A DNA stretch of 32,003 nucleotides from JACJWR01 sp044326505 (GTDB lineage: Bacteria > Actinomycetota > Actinomycetes > S36-B12 > UBA10799). This document shows positions 1 through 6,794 of the stretch, piece after piece. The notes below the pieces were generated by a model. The model did no database searches. It was not told the origin of the DNA and saw nothing but the letters and a program-made list of their open reading frames with translations. Numbering within the stretch: the stretch's first letter is position 1; each line of letters starts with the position of its first letter. The position numbers and the translations under genes are program-made. The DNA is taken from positions 1 through 32,003 of the forward strand of contig JBIRBF010000006.1 of the NCBI GenBank assembly GCA_044326505.1, in the 5' to 3' direction.

Positions 1-1827
1 GTCGAGCAGGTGATGGCGGCCGCCCTGAACGCGACGGTGGCTGATGGACATGCGCTGCGCGACGTGCTGCAGGAGTGGGCGATCCGTCACTTCCAGGCCA
101 GTGAGCCGGGCTTCTTCAACAACGCCCGAACCGTGGTGCTCGGGGGCCTCAACCATGCGCGCACCACCCGCATCCTGCGGGAGTACACGGACAACATCGA
201 GTTCGCCGACCCGCTGCTGCGCCTGGACCTACCCGCCCGGTTCGACTCCAACCCCGCCCTTGGCCTCGCGGCGAACGTCGGCATGTGGCCGCTGCACCAG
301 CTCCCCACCGCCGTGAAGTCCCGTATCAAGGCGCCGGGCCAGCAGCTGAGCATGGTCATGGCGCGTAAGGCTGCGCGCGACTGCGACGTGGTCGTGGCCA
401 CCTACGACGAGCTCATCGGCTTCGGCCTAGAGGATCTGGCGGGCAAAACGCTGGTAACCGCCGCGATCTCCGATGACCGGTTGGCCGAGCTGGCCGGTCG
501 CGGCGTCGACATCGTGCTGGACTCCACCCCCCAGCCGTTCGAGGGCATCACCGTGTCCGCAGCGGCGCTGGAAGCCATGATGCTGGCCCTCGTGGGCGGC
601 TCGTCGGCCGGCCTCACCAACGACGACCTGCTTGACATCATCGTCTCGGCGGGTTTGGAGCCGCGGGTGCTGTACCCCAGTGGGCACAAGCGCAAGAGCC
701 GGTTTGCCTTCGTCATCCACCCGCTGTCGCAGAAGTTCTTCGAGACCGTCGAGCCGCTCAACACGATCTCCAAGGTGTCCCCGCAGCCGGTGATGGACGT
801 GGTCGAGAAGCTCGTGGCCTACAGCCCGCCCTTCATCTACAGCCACGTCACCGGGATCGAGTCGCCGACCGGTGCCGAAGCGGAGGGATGGCTCATCACC
901 GTCGGTGGCACGCCCAAGGAACTGATGGCCCACAGCCCCGAGTTCACCTACGCCCGGCTGCTGTCGGCGGCCGAGACCGCCAAGAAGCTGGGCGCGCAGG
1001 TCATGGGGCTGGGCGCCTTCACCAAGGTGGTCGGGGACGCCGGCGTGACGGTGGCCAAGCAGGCACCGCTGCCGGTGACGACCGGCAACAGCTACAGCGC
1101 GTCAGGCGCGCTGTGGGCGGCCCACGACGCGCTGCTGCGCATGGGCATCGCCGATGTCGACGAGCAGGGCCGATTGCGCGGCAACGCGATGGTGGTGGGT
1201 GCCACCGGGGCCATCGGCTCGGTGTGTGCGCGGCTGCTGGCCCTCGCGAGCGACGACCTCTGGCTGGTGTCCCCAGAGTCGGCCAAACTGTTGGCGCTCA
1301 AGGAGGAGATCGAGCGGGACAATCCGCGCGCCAGGATCCACGTGGCCGCCACCCCGAATGAGTACCTGAGCGAGATGGACGTGATCGTCACGGCTACGTC
1401 CGGTGCCGGCAAGCGGGTGCTGGACATCATGGCCGTCAAGCCCGGGTGCGTCATCACCGACGTCGCTCGCCCCCTGGACCTGTCCGCCGAGGACGTGGCC
1501 AAACGCCCCGACGTGCTCGTCGTGGAGTCCGGTGAGATCGAACTGCCCGGCGACATCCGGATGAAGAACATCGGGTTGCCGCGCGGGGTGGTCTACGCAT
1601 GCCTGGCCGAGACTGTGGTGCTCGCGCTGGAGGGCCGGTTCGAGAGCTTCACGGTGGGCCGCAACATCGAGTGGGAGAAGGTCAAGGAGATCTATCGCCT
1701 GGGCCTCAAGCACGGCATGAAGCTCGCCGCCATCTCCGGGGTCAACGGGGTCTACAACGACGAGGACATCGCCCGCATCCGGGAACTGGCGCTGGCCGCG
1801 CGCCAGGCGCAGGCCGAGGTCGGCTGA
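1..1827 (+). CDS. Acyl-ACP reductase (AAR)-like NAD(P)-dependent oxidoreductase, 5' partial
   Basis: The frame is open from the first base, so the start is probably outside the window; internal GTG (10) and ATG (13) codons are the first visible candidates. Residue numbers below count from the GTG at 10. The part from about residue 270 to 595 follows the layout of cyanobacterial long-chain acyl-ACP reductase: SPPFIYSHVTGIESPTGAEA, GLGAFTKVVGDAG, PVTTGNSYSA, a Rossmann loop VVGATGAIGS near 395, GLPRGVVYACLAE, ALEGRFESFTVGRNI and KHGMKLAAI. Cys531, in the YAC motif, matches the cysteine that carries the acyl group in AAR. About 260 residues precede this core and include a second nucleotide-binding-like stretch (ARTVVLGGLNHART), which cyanobacterial AAR (about 340 aa) lacks. 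No aldehyde-deformylating oxygenase gene is nearby. The substrate is unknown; an acyl thioester is inferred from the resemblance only. The gene lies 6 nt before the nicotinamidase homologue, probably in one transcript. Confidence 0.7.
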   Translation, partial: VEQVMAAALNATVADGHALRDVLQEWAIRHFQASEPGFFNNARTVVLGGLNHARTTRILREYTDNIEFADPLLRLDLPARFDSNPALGLAANVGMWPLHQLPTAVKSRIKAPGQQLSMVMARKAARDCDVVVATYDELIGFGLEDLAGKTLVTAAISDDRLAELAGRGVDIVLDSTPQPFEGITVSAAALEAMMLALVGGSSAGLTNDDLLDIIVSAGLEPRVLYPSGHKRKSRFAFVIHPLSQKFFETVEPLNTISKVSPQPVMDVVEKLVAYSPPFIYSHVTGIESPTGAEAEGWLITVGGTPKELMAHSPEFTYARLLSAAETAKKLGAQVMGLGAFTKVVGDAGVTVAKQAPLPVTTGNSYSASGALWAAHDALLRMGIADVDEQGRLRGNAMVVGATGAIGSVCARLLALASDDLWLVSPESAKLLALKEEIERDNPRARIHVAATPNEYLSEMDVIVTATSGAGKRVLDIMAVKPGCVITDVARPLDLSAEDVAKRPDVLVVESGEIELPGDIRMKNIGLPRGVVYACLAETVVLALEGRFESFTVGRNIEWEKVKEIYRLGLKHGMKLAAISGVNGVYNDEDIARIRELALAARQAQAEVG

Positions 1828-1833
1828 GGGGCT

Positions 1834-2433
1834 ATGGACGACAGCACGCGGCGGGCGTTGATCATCGTTGATGTCCAGCGCGACTTCTGCGAGGGAGGAG
1901 CCCTGCCCGTCGAGGGCGGCTTCCAGGTGGCGGAGCAGATCGCCGACTATGCGCGTGCGCATCGCAACGACTTCGACTTGGTGATCACCACACGGGACTG
2001 GCACCGGGGCGACAACGACAACTCCGGGCACTTCGCCGTGCCGGGAACCCAGCCGGACTACCGCACGACGTGGCCGGTGCACTGTGTGCAGGGCACCGAC
2101 GGGGCGCGGTACGCGCCAGCCCTCGAGGCGATCGCGGACATCGTCGACGACGAGATCCTGATGGGGCAGGGCTCGCCGGGCTATTCGGGGTTCAGCGGGA
2201 GGAGTCCCACCGGTGCGACGCTCGACCAGGTGCTGGTCGCGGCGGGTATCGCAGCCGTCGAGGTAGTGGGCCTGGCGACCGACTTCTGCGTGTGCGCCAC
2301 TGCCGTGGACGCGGCGCGCCACGGGTACGCCGCGGCGGTCCCGCTGGACCTGTGCCGCAGTGTGAGTGCGGACGACACCCCGGCCGCGATCCGGCGGATG
2401 CGTGACGCCGGAGTCGTTGTTCGGCCCAGCTAG
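1834..2433 (+). CDS. pncA: Nicotinamidase/pyrazinamidase homologue lacking the catalytic lysine
   Basis: This 199-residue isochorismatase-fold protein matches PncA over its whole length. PncA hydrolyses nicotinamide to nicotinate in NAD salvage. Visible motifs are ALIIVDVQRDFCEGG with catalytic Asp13, the metal-ligand set in TTRDWH...HF...WPVHC, and ATDFCV with nucleophile Cys152. The third member of the triad, the lysine of the usual KGxxxxxYSGF motif, is Met110 here (MGQGSPGYSGF); the codon is ATG where AAG would be expected. Length and frame are otherwise intact. It may therefore be inactive, have altered activity, or act as another cysteine hydrolase of the family. The ATG start is preceded by a GAGGGG ribosome binding site. 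It ends 7 bases before the end of the convergent aminotransferase gene. Confidence 0.85.
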   Translation: MDDSTRRALIIVDVQRDFCEGGALPVEGGFQVAEQIADYARAHRNDFDLVITTRDWHRGDNDNSGHFAVPGTQPDYRTTWPVHCVQGTDGARYAPALEAIADIVDDEILMGQGSPGYSGFSGRSPTGATLDQVLVAAGIAAVEVVGLATDFCVCATAVDAARHGYAAAVPLDLCRSVSADDTPAAIRRMRDAGVVVRPS

Positions 2434-2440
2434 CCGGAAG

Positions 2441-3658
2441 TCACGACGGCCCAGGTTTCGCCGGCACGGTGACGCGTGGATGGACGTCCTCGCCCCCGAC
2501 GAACAGCCCCAACCGCCGCAGGCCCTCGGCCAGATCCGCACGCGAAGCTGTGTAGGACAGGCGCACGTGGGTGTCGGCCGTTGCATCGCCGAAGTCCAGA
2601 CCCGGCGTGAGCGCGACGTGGGCCTGCTCGAGCGCCCGTTCGCAGAAGCTCCATGCGTCCAGCCCGGTGCTGCTGACGTCGAAGTAGACATAGAAGGCCC
2701 CGTCCGGGACGACCGTCGCGGGGAGGCCGATGGCGGATAGGCCGTCGACGACCATCCGGCGGCGGGCCAGCAACTCGCGGCGTCGGTCCTCGCAGACTGC
2801 CAATGACTCCGGCGTGAAGCATTCCAGCGCGGCGTGCTGGGCGGGGGTGGAGGCGCACAGGAAGTAGTTCATGGCCAAGCGCTCCACCGGTGCCACGAGC
2901 TCATCGGGCAGGATCGCCCAGCCGAGCCGCCAGCCGGTCATCCCGAAGAACTTGGAGAAGCTGCTGAGGACGATGGCGTCCGGGTCGGATCGCAGGATCG
3001 TCGGCGCAGGCGCGCCATCCTCGGCCGGATCGGAGAGTTCGAGGTAGATCTCGTCCACGATCCGCCAGGCGCCCTGCTCGCGGGCGAAGGTGCACACGGC
3101 GTCGAGCTCGTCGGCCGGGACGCTCGTGCCGGTCGGGTTCGAGGGGCTGGCGACCATCACTGCCGTCGTTCGCTCGGTCCAGGCCGCGGCGACGCTGGCC
3201 GCGGTCAGCTGGAAGCGTGACCGCTCGCTGGTGGGAACCAGAATCGCCCGGCCGCCGAAGGTGTCCACAAGTTGCCGGTTACAGGGGTAGGAGGGGTCCG
3301 CGATGACCACGTCGTGTCCCTCATCCGTCGTGGCAGCGAGCGTCAGGAGCAGAGCTGCCGAGGCGCCCGAAGTCACGGCGATGCGACCTGGATCGACGGC
3401 GATGCCGTGTCGGTTGAGGTAGAACTCCGCGATCGCGCGGCGCAGGGCGGGGAGCCCCAGGGCGGGGGTATAGGGCAGCGGGCGGCCGTCCATGGCGTCG
3501 CGCATCGCTGCCCGCACCGCCGGGGGAGCACCGAAGTCTGGCTCGCCGAGGCTGAGCCTGATGACGTGGTGGCCGTGATCCTCAATGTCTCCGGCGCGCT
3601 GGCTGAAGGCCATCGCGTGGAAGGGCTCGGCCGCCAGGGCACGACGGGAGAGCTTCAT
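2441..3658 (-). CDS. PLP-dependent class I/II aminotransferase
   Basis: This is a 405-residue fold-type I aminotransferase of AspC/DapC-like type, which would transfer an amino group from an amino acid to a 2-oxo acid in the cytoplasm. Motifs appear in the expected order: LSLGEPDF near 36, YTPALGLPALR, SPSNPTG with Asn174, VDEIY with Asp202 and Tyr205, SSFSKFFGMTGWRLGW with the PLP lysine at 236, and a late VRLSYT arginine that binds the substrate carboxylate. The family is too broad to fix the substrate. It is convergent with the nicotinamidase gene and divergent from the fasciclin lipoprotein gene. No strong ribosome binding site is visible before the ATG, but the N-terminus matches the normal family start. 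Confidence 0.9.
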   Translation of the reverse strand: MKLSRRALAAEPFHAMAFSQRAGDIEDHGHHVIRLSLGEPDFGAPPAVRAAMRDAMDGRPLPYTPALGLPALRRAIAEFYLNRHGIAVDPGRIAVTSGASAALLLTLAATTDEGHDVVIADPSYPCNRQLVDTFGGRAILVPTSERSRFQLTAASVAAAWTERTTAVMVASPSNPTGTSVPADELDAVCTFAREQGAWRIVDEIYLELSDPAEDGAPAPTILRSDPDAIVLSSFSKFFGMTGWRLGWAILPDELVAPVERLAMNYFLCASTPAQHAALECFTPESLAVCEDRRRELLARRRMVVDGLSAIGLPATVVPDGAFYVYFDVSSTGLDAWSFCERALEQAHVALTPGLDFGDATADTHVRLSYTASRADLAEGLRRLGLFVGGEDVHPRVTVPAKPGPS

Positions 3659-3774
3659 TGCACCAACGTGCCAGATGGCGGCTGAATGCGCCGCCTGGGA
3701 CCGCCGAGTGCCTGCGCCCGGGGGGTGGACATCCGCACTCCCGGAAAAAACGTTTCAAAAATTGTTCACAAGGT

Positions 3775-3801
3775 GCATCCGCAACGGTTTTGAACACGTA
3801 T
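3775..3801 (+). promoter_or_regulatory. Candidate SigK-type ECF promoter for the fasciclin gene
   Basis: GCATCC (3775-3780) and CGTAT (3797-3801) are separated by 16 bases. They resemble the mycobacterial SigK consensus CCATCC-N16/17-CGAAT, with one mismatch in each box. The site lies about 55 bases upstream of the fasciclin lipoprotein start, in an unusually AT-rich patch, and a SigK-like sigma factor is encoded just downstream. This is inference from consensus similarity. Confidence 0.35.
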
Positions 3802-3854
3802 TGCTAGGTGACAGATCAAATAGTGGCCAAGGCCACGCACCTAAGGAGTGAGTC

Positions 3855-4472
3855 ATGACCACCAGGAAGACCCGCATCACCTTCATCGGTCTCGCGGCCG
3901 CCGCGTCGCTGACCCTGGCCGCCTGCGGCTCGAGTTCGAGTAGCGAAAGCGCATCGTCCTCGCCGGCTTCGCAGACGCCCGCGAGCAGTGCGCCCGCCTC
4001 GCCCTCGGCCAGCATGTCGCAATCCATGAGCGCGACCGCAGCCGCCGGCGACATCGTCGCCGTCGCGTCCGCCAACCCGACGACCACCACGCTGGTCACC
4101 GCGCTGGATGCCGCCGGGTTGGTGACCGCCCTGCAGGCGCCGGGACCCTTCACCGTGTTTGCGCCCACCGACGATGCCTTCGCGGCCCTGCCCGCCGGTG
4201 TCCTCGACAAGTTGGTGCAGCCGGCGAACAAGGACGCGCTGACCAAGATCCTGACCTACCACGTGGTGAACGGCGAGTACCCCTCGTCCGCGGTGAAGGA
4301 CGGTCAAGTGCCGACACTCGAGGGCCAGAACCTGACCATCAGCACCGCTAACGGCGTCACCGTGAACGGTGCCACGGTCACCACGGCCGATGTCGAGGCC
4401 AGCAATGGCGTCATCCACTTGATCAACCAGGTGCTGCTGCCCCCGGGCTTCGACCCCGCGACGCTGCAGTAG
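3855..4472 (+). CDS. Fasciclin (FAS1) domain lipoprotein, MPT70/MPT83-like
   Basis: This 205-residue secreted lipoprotein has a basic N-terminus, a hydrophobic stretch and a lipobox LAAC with the acylated cysteine at 24. A Ser/Ala/Pro-rich linker runs to about residue 64, and one FAS1 domain occupies about 66-203. FAS1 hallmarks are visible: LVTALDAAGLVTAL, GPFTVFAPTDDAFAALP, LTYHVVNGEY and NGVIHLINQVLLPP. FAS1 proteins mediate adhesion or matrix contacts; MPT83 and MPT70 of mycobacteria have this architecture and belong to the SigK regulon. Here the gene lies directly before an ECF sigma/anti-sigma pair. The ATG has a strong ribosome binding site (AAGGAGTG at 3843-3850). A hairpin terminator follows the gene. 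Confidence 0.92.
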   Translation: MTTRKTRITFIGLAAAASLTLAACGSSSSSESASSSPASQTPASSAPASPSASMSQSMSATAAAGDIVAVASANPTTTTLVTALDAAGLVTALQAPGPFTVFAPTDDAFAALPAGVLDKLVQPANKDALTKILTYHVVNGEYPSSAVKDGQVPTLEGQNLTISTANGVTVNGATVTTADVEASNGVIHLINQVLLPPGFDPATLQ

Positions 4473-4486
4473 CCGGCGCTTGCACG

Positions 4487-4519
4487 GGGGGCGGGCGCCA
4501 GTTTCGGGCGCCTGCCCCC
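4487..4519 (+). terminator. Stem-loop after the fasciclin gene
   Basis: GGGGGC-G-GGCGCC (4487-4499) pairs with GGCGCC-T-GCCCCC (4507-4519), giving a 13-bp stem with one G-U pair and a 7-base loop. It sits between the fasciclin stop and the sigma factor start. The T-run that follows is weak, so termination may be partial. Confidence 0.55.
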
Positions 4520-4537
4520 TTCGTGTAAGACTCCCGT

Positions 4538-5086
4538 GTGGACAGCGTCGAGGACCCTGTGGGCGAAGCCTTCGCCTCCGGCGATCCCGACGCGGTGGCT
4601 ATGGCCTATGCAACCTGGGGCGGCCTGGTCTACACGATCGCCCTCCGAGTTGTTGGGGACCCCGACGACGCGGCGGATATCACTCAGAGCACCTTCTTAT
4701 CGGCCTGGCGCGGGCGGGAGTCCTTCGACCCCAGCCGCGCCCCGTTCAAGTCCTGGTTGGCATCGATCGCCCGTCGCCGGGCGATCGACCACCTCCGACG
4801 GCCCGTCGAAGCGCGTGAGCTGGCCACGGCTGAGCAGTCCGAATCGGACTCGGCCACGCTGGATCACGCCGAGGGCGTGGTCGACCGCGTGGTACTGCGA
4901 GCCGAGTTGGACACGCTGGAAGAGCCGGCCCGCACGATCGTGGGCCTGGCGTTCTACTCGCAGTTCACCCACACCGAGATCGCAGAAAGCCTGGATCTGC
5001 CGCTGGGGACGGTCAAGAGCCATCTGCGCCGCAGCCTAAGCCGGCTCCGAAGGCGATTGGAGGACAGCCGCGATGTCGATGAATAG
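4538..5086 (+). CDS. ECF RNA polymerase sigma factor, SigK-like
   Basis: This 182-residue sigma-70 family protein of the extracytoplasmic-function group would direct RNA polymerase to a small set of envelope-related promoters. Region 2 spans about residues 20-88, with GDPDDAADITQSTFLSAW and the RRAIDHLRR segment that contacts the -10 element. Region 4 spans about 118-172, with the helix-turn-helix FTHTEIAESLDLPLGTVKSH. There is no region 3 and no C-terminal extension. The gene overlaps the anti-sigma factor gene by 14 bases. The SigK assignment rests on the RskA-type partner and the neighbouring fasciclin gene. The GTG at 4538 is chosen; there is no clear ribosome binding site, and TAAGAC lies 6 bases upstream, so a leaderless start is possible. 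Confidence 0.88.
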   Translation: MDSVEDPVGEAFASGDPDAVAMAYATWGGLVYTIALRVVGDPDDAADITQSTFLSAWRGRESFDPSRAPFKSWLASIARRRAIDHLRRPVEARELATAEQSESDSATLDHAEGVVDRVVLRAELDTLEEPARTIVGLAFYSQFTHTEIAESLDLPLGTVKSHLRRSLSRLRRRLEDSRDVDE

Positions 5087-5816
5087 CGGGCACTTGGACC
5101 CCGAGACAGCTGCGCTGGCCGCGCTCGGCGAGCCCGTCGACCCTCGCGCGGAAGCCCACCTGCGCAGTTGCCGGGAGTGCCGCGACGAGGTCGCTGATCT
5201 GGCCGCCGTCGTGGCGACCGGGCGAGCTGTGAGTCCAGACGATCAACTGATCGACCCGCCGCGATCGACCTGGGGCACGATCCAAGCCGCCGTGGCTCAG
5301 CAGTTCGGCCAGCAAGCCCGAGTCACAGCACCAGTGGCGGACCTCGATTCCCGGCGCCGCCGTTCGAATGCCAGGCGGGGACTGGTACCGCTTCTGGCCG
5401 CTGCAGTGGTCGGGCTGGTGTTAGGCGGTGGCCTCGTGGCGCTCCTGGGTGCCTGGCAGGATGCCGGGCCGGTTGTGATGGCCACCGCTCCGCTCGGGCC
5501 GCTCCCGTCCGCAGCGGTCGGTGATGAGTCCGGAACTGCGTCGGTGCGGATGGCCAGAGGCGCGGAGACGTTGTCGGTTTCGACGCAGGACCTGGCCGAC
5601 CCGCAGGGGTTCTACGAGGTGTGGCTGCTCAACCCCGAGTCCGGCGGGATGATCGCGATGGGCATCGTGCCGGGCGGCAGCCACCGGACGGAACTGCCCT
5701 TGCCGCCTGGGGTCGATCTGGCCGCCTATCGGGCGGTGGACATTTCAGACGAGCCGTTCGACGGCGATCCGGGTCACTCGGCGGTCTCAGTACTGCGCGG
5801 CGAACTCGCCAGTTGA
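5073..5816 (+). CDS. RskA-family membrane anti-sigma factor
   Basis: This 247-residue single-pass membrane protein should bind and inhibit the preceding ECF sigma factor. The N-terminal cytoplasmic part carries the zinc-type anti-sigma motif HxxxCxxC (His29, Cys33, Cys36 in HLRSCREC). One membrane helix covers about residues 103-126 (LVPLLAAAVVGLVLGGGLV). The extracytoplasmic RskA domain spans about 130-247 and contains the family signature GFYEVWLLNPESGGM. In mycobacteria RskA is degraded by regulated intramembrane proteolysis to release SigK. The start overlaps the sigma gene by 14 bases, which suggests translational coupling and matched expression. GGAGGA lies about 7 bases before the ATG. 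Confidence 0.92.
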   Translation: MSMNSGHLDPETAALAALGEPVDPRAEAHLRSCRECRDEVADLAAVVATGRAVSPDDQLIDPPRSTWGTIQAAVAQQFGQQARVTAPVADLDSRRRRSNARRGLVPLLAAAVVGLVLGGGLVALLGAWQDAGPVVMATAPLGPLPSAAVGDESGTASVRMARGAETLSVSTQDLADPQGFYEVWLLNPESGGMIAMGIVPGGSHRTELPLPPGVDLAAYRAVDISDEPFDGDPGHSAVSVLRGELAS

Positions 5817-5877
5817 GGGCTCGCCGGGCCGTTTGAGCAGTTCCCCGCACGGACAATGATGGGCGAGGTGGCGAGGC

Positions 5878-5883
5878 TAGGGT
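5878..5883 (+). promoter_or_regulatory. TAnnnT -10 box for a probable leaderless start
   Basis: TAGGGT ends 7 bases before the ATG at 5891, and there is no clear Shine-Dalgarno sequence. This is the arrangement of leaderless transcripts in actinobacteria. Confidence 0.4.
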
Positions 5884-5890
5884 CGGGGCC

Positions 5891-6784
5891 ATGACCCCCC
5901 GTCGCCTCCTGCTCCTGCTGCCGTTGCTGGTACTCGCCGGCTGCGGACGGCTGGACCAACTGCCCTACTCGCCCGCGACGACCCCGGCTCAGTGGTGCGA
6001 GGAGCGACCCTGCATCGAAGTCGGCGGAACGACAATCAACGAACCCATCGGGATCGTGCTGGTCTTTGCGCTCGCGCTGTTCTGGGTAGGTGCGGGAATC
6101 TACTTCCTGGCGACGCGGCGCGGGCAGCGCTCGCGGTTGTGGTTCGGGATTGCGCTGGTGCTCGGCGGCATCGGTGCCGGCCTGGCCGGGACCAGTTACC
6201 AGCTGTTCTCATACGTGCTGAAGTGCCAGGGCCGCGACGTGTGCGTGCTCACCAATGGCTTCGAAGTCGGCTACAGCGTCACCCAGGCCTGGAGTGTCAG
6301 CGCGATGGTGATTGCAGTGGCCTATGCCTGCACGCTTGGCCGGGCTCGCACTGCGCTGATTGTGTATGCCCTCGTGAATGCGCTCCTCTACTGCGTCGTG
6401 GCGGTCGTCGGAATCATGGCGCCGAGCGCGATCGCGCTGTCGTTCTCGGTCCTCATGCTCTTCGCACTGCCCGGAGTGATCATCGTGATCGCCATCACCG
6501 CTCGCCGGCTCCGCTCGCCCAAGGAGCGGGCGATCTTCACGGCGGCTGTGCTGCTGCTCCTGGTGCAGGTGGCGTACTACGCGTACTGGGCGTCCGGCCT
6601 GACGAAGACGCTGTGGGACGGTGGCAACGGTGTCTACTTCTCCGAGAACGACGTTCTGCACATCGGCTTCATCCTGTGGCTTGCCTACTTGTTGTGGCGC
6701 GTCGGACCGACGCTGGACGACCGCGAGACCGACGCTGTCGGCACCACGCCCGACGCCCCGGGGATCGGGCAGTCGCGGGCGTAG
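5891..6784 (+). CDS. Polytopic membrane protein with lipobox, function unknown
   Basis: This 297-residue protein begins with a lipoprotein-type signal peptide, LAGC with the cysteine at 18. It continues with about seven predicted membrane helices, roughly at 54-75, 83-103, 128-147, 153-175, 178-200, 213-235 and 250-267. The external loops contain paired cysteines (CEERPC near 36-41 and CQGRDVC near 112-118) that could form disulfides. The C-terminal tail is short and hydrophilic. I do not recognise a family. The gene is followed after 10 bases by the large c-di-GMP signalling protein. A role as its membrane input is possible, but only the spacing supports it. Confidence 0.75.
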   Translation: MTPRRLLLLLPLLVLAGCGRLDQLPYSPATTPAQWCEERPCIEVGGTTINEPIGIVLVFALALFWVGAGIYFLATRRGQRSRLWFGIALVLGGIGAGLAGTSYQLFSYVLKCQGRDVCVLTNGFEVGYSVTQAWSVSAMVIAVAYACTLGRARTALIVYALVNALLYCVVAVVGIMAPSAIALSFSVLMLFALPGVIIVIAITARRLRSPKERAIFTAAVLLLLVQVAYYAYWASGLTKTLWDGGNGVYFSENDVLHIGFILWLAYLLWRVGPTLDDRETDAVGTTPDAPGIGQSRA

Positions 6785-6787
6785 TGT
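6782..6787 (+). promoter_or_regulatory. TAnnnT -10 box overlapping a stop codon
   Basis: TAGTGT includes the stop codon of the preceding membrane protein gene and ends 7 bases before the ATG at 6795. It could allow independent leaderless transcription of the signalling protein, but chance is not excluded because the stop codon supplies the TA. Confidence 0.3.
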
Positions 6788-6794
6788 GGCAGGT

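Noticed and set aside
1102..2691. Long open frame on the minus strand (about 529 codons)
   Set aside because: It is antisense to the AAR-like and nicotinamidase genes, has Arg/His/Asp-rich content without motifs, and is explained by high GC at third positions.
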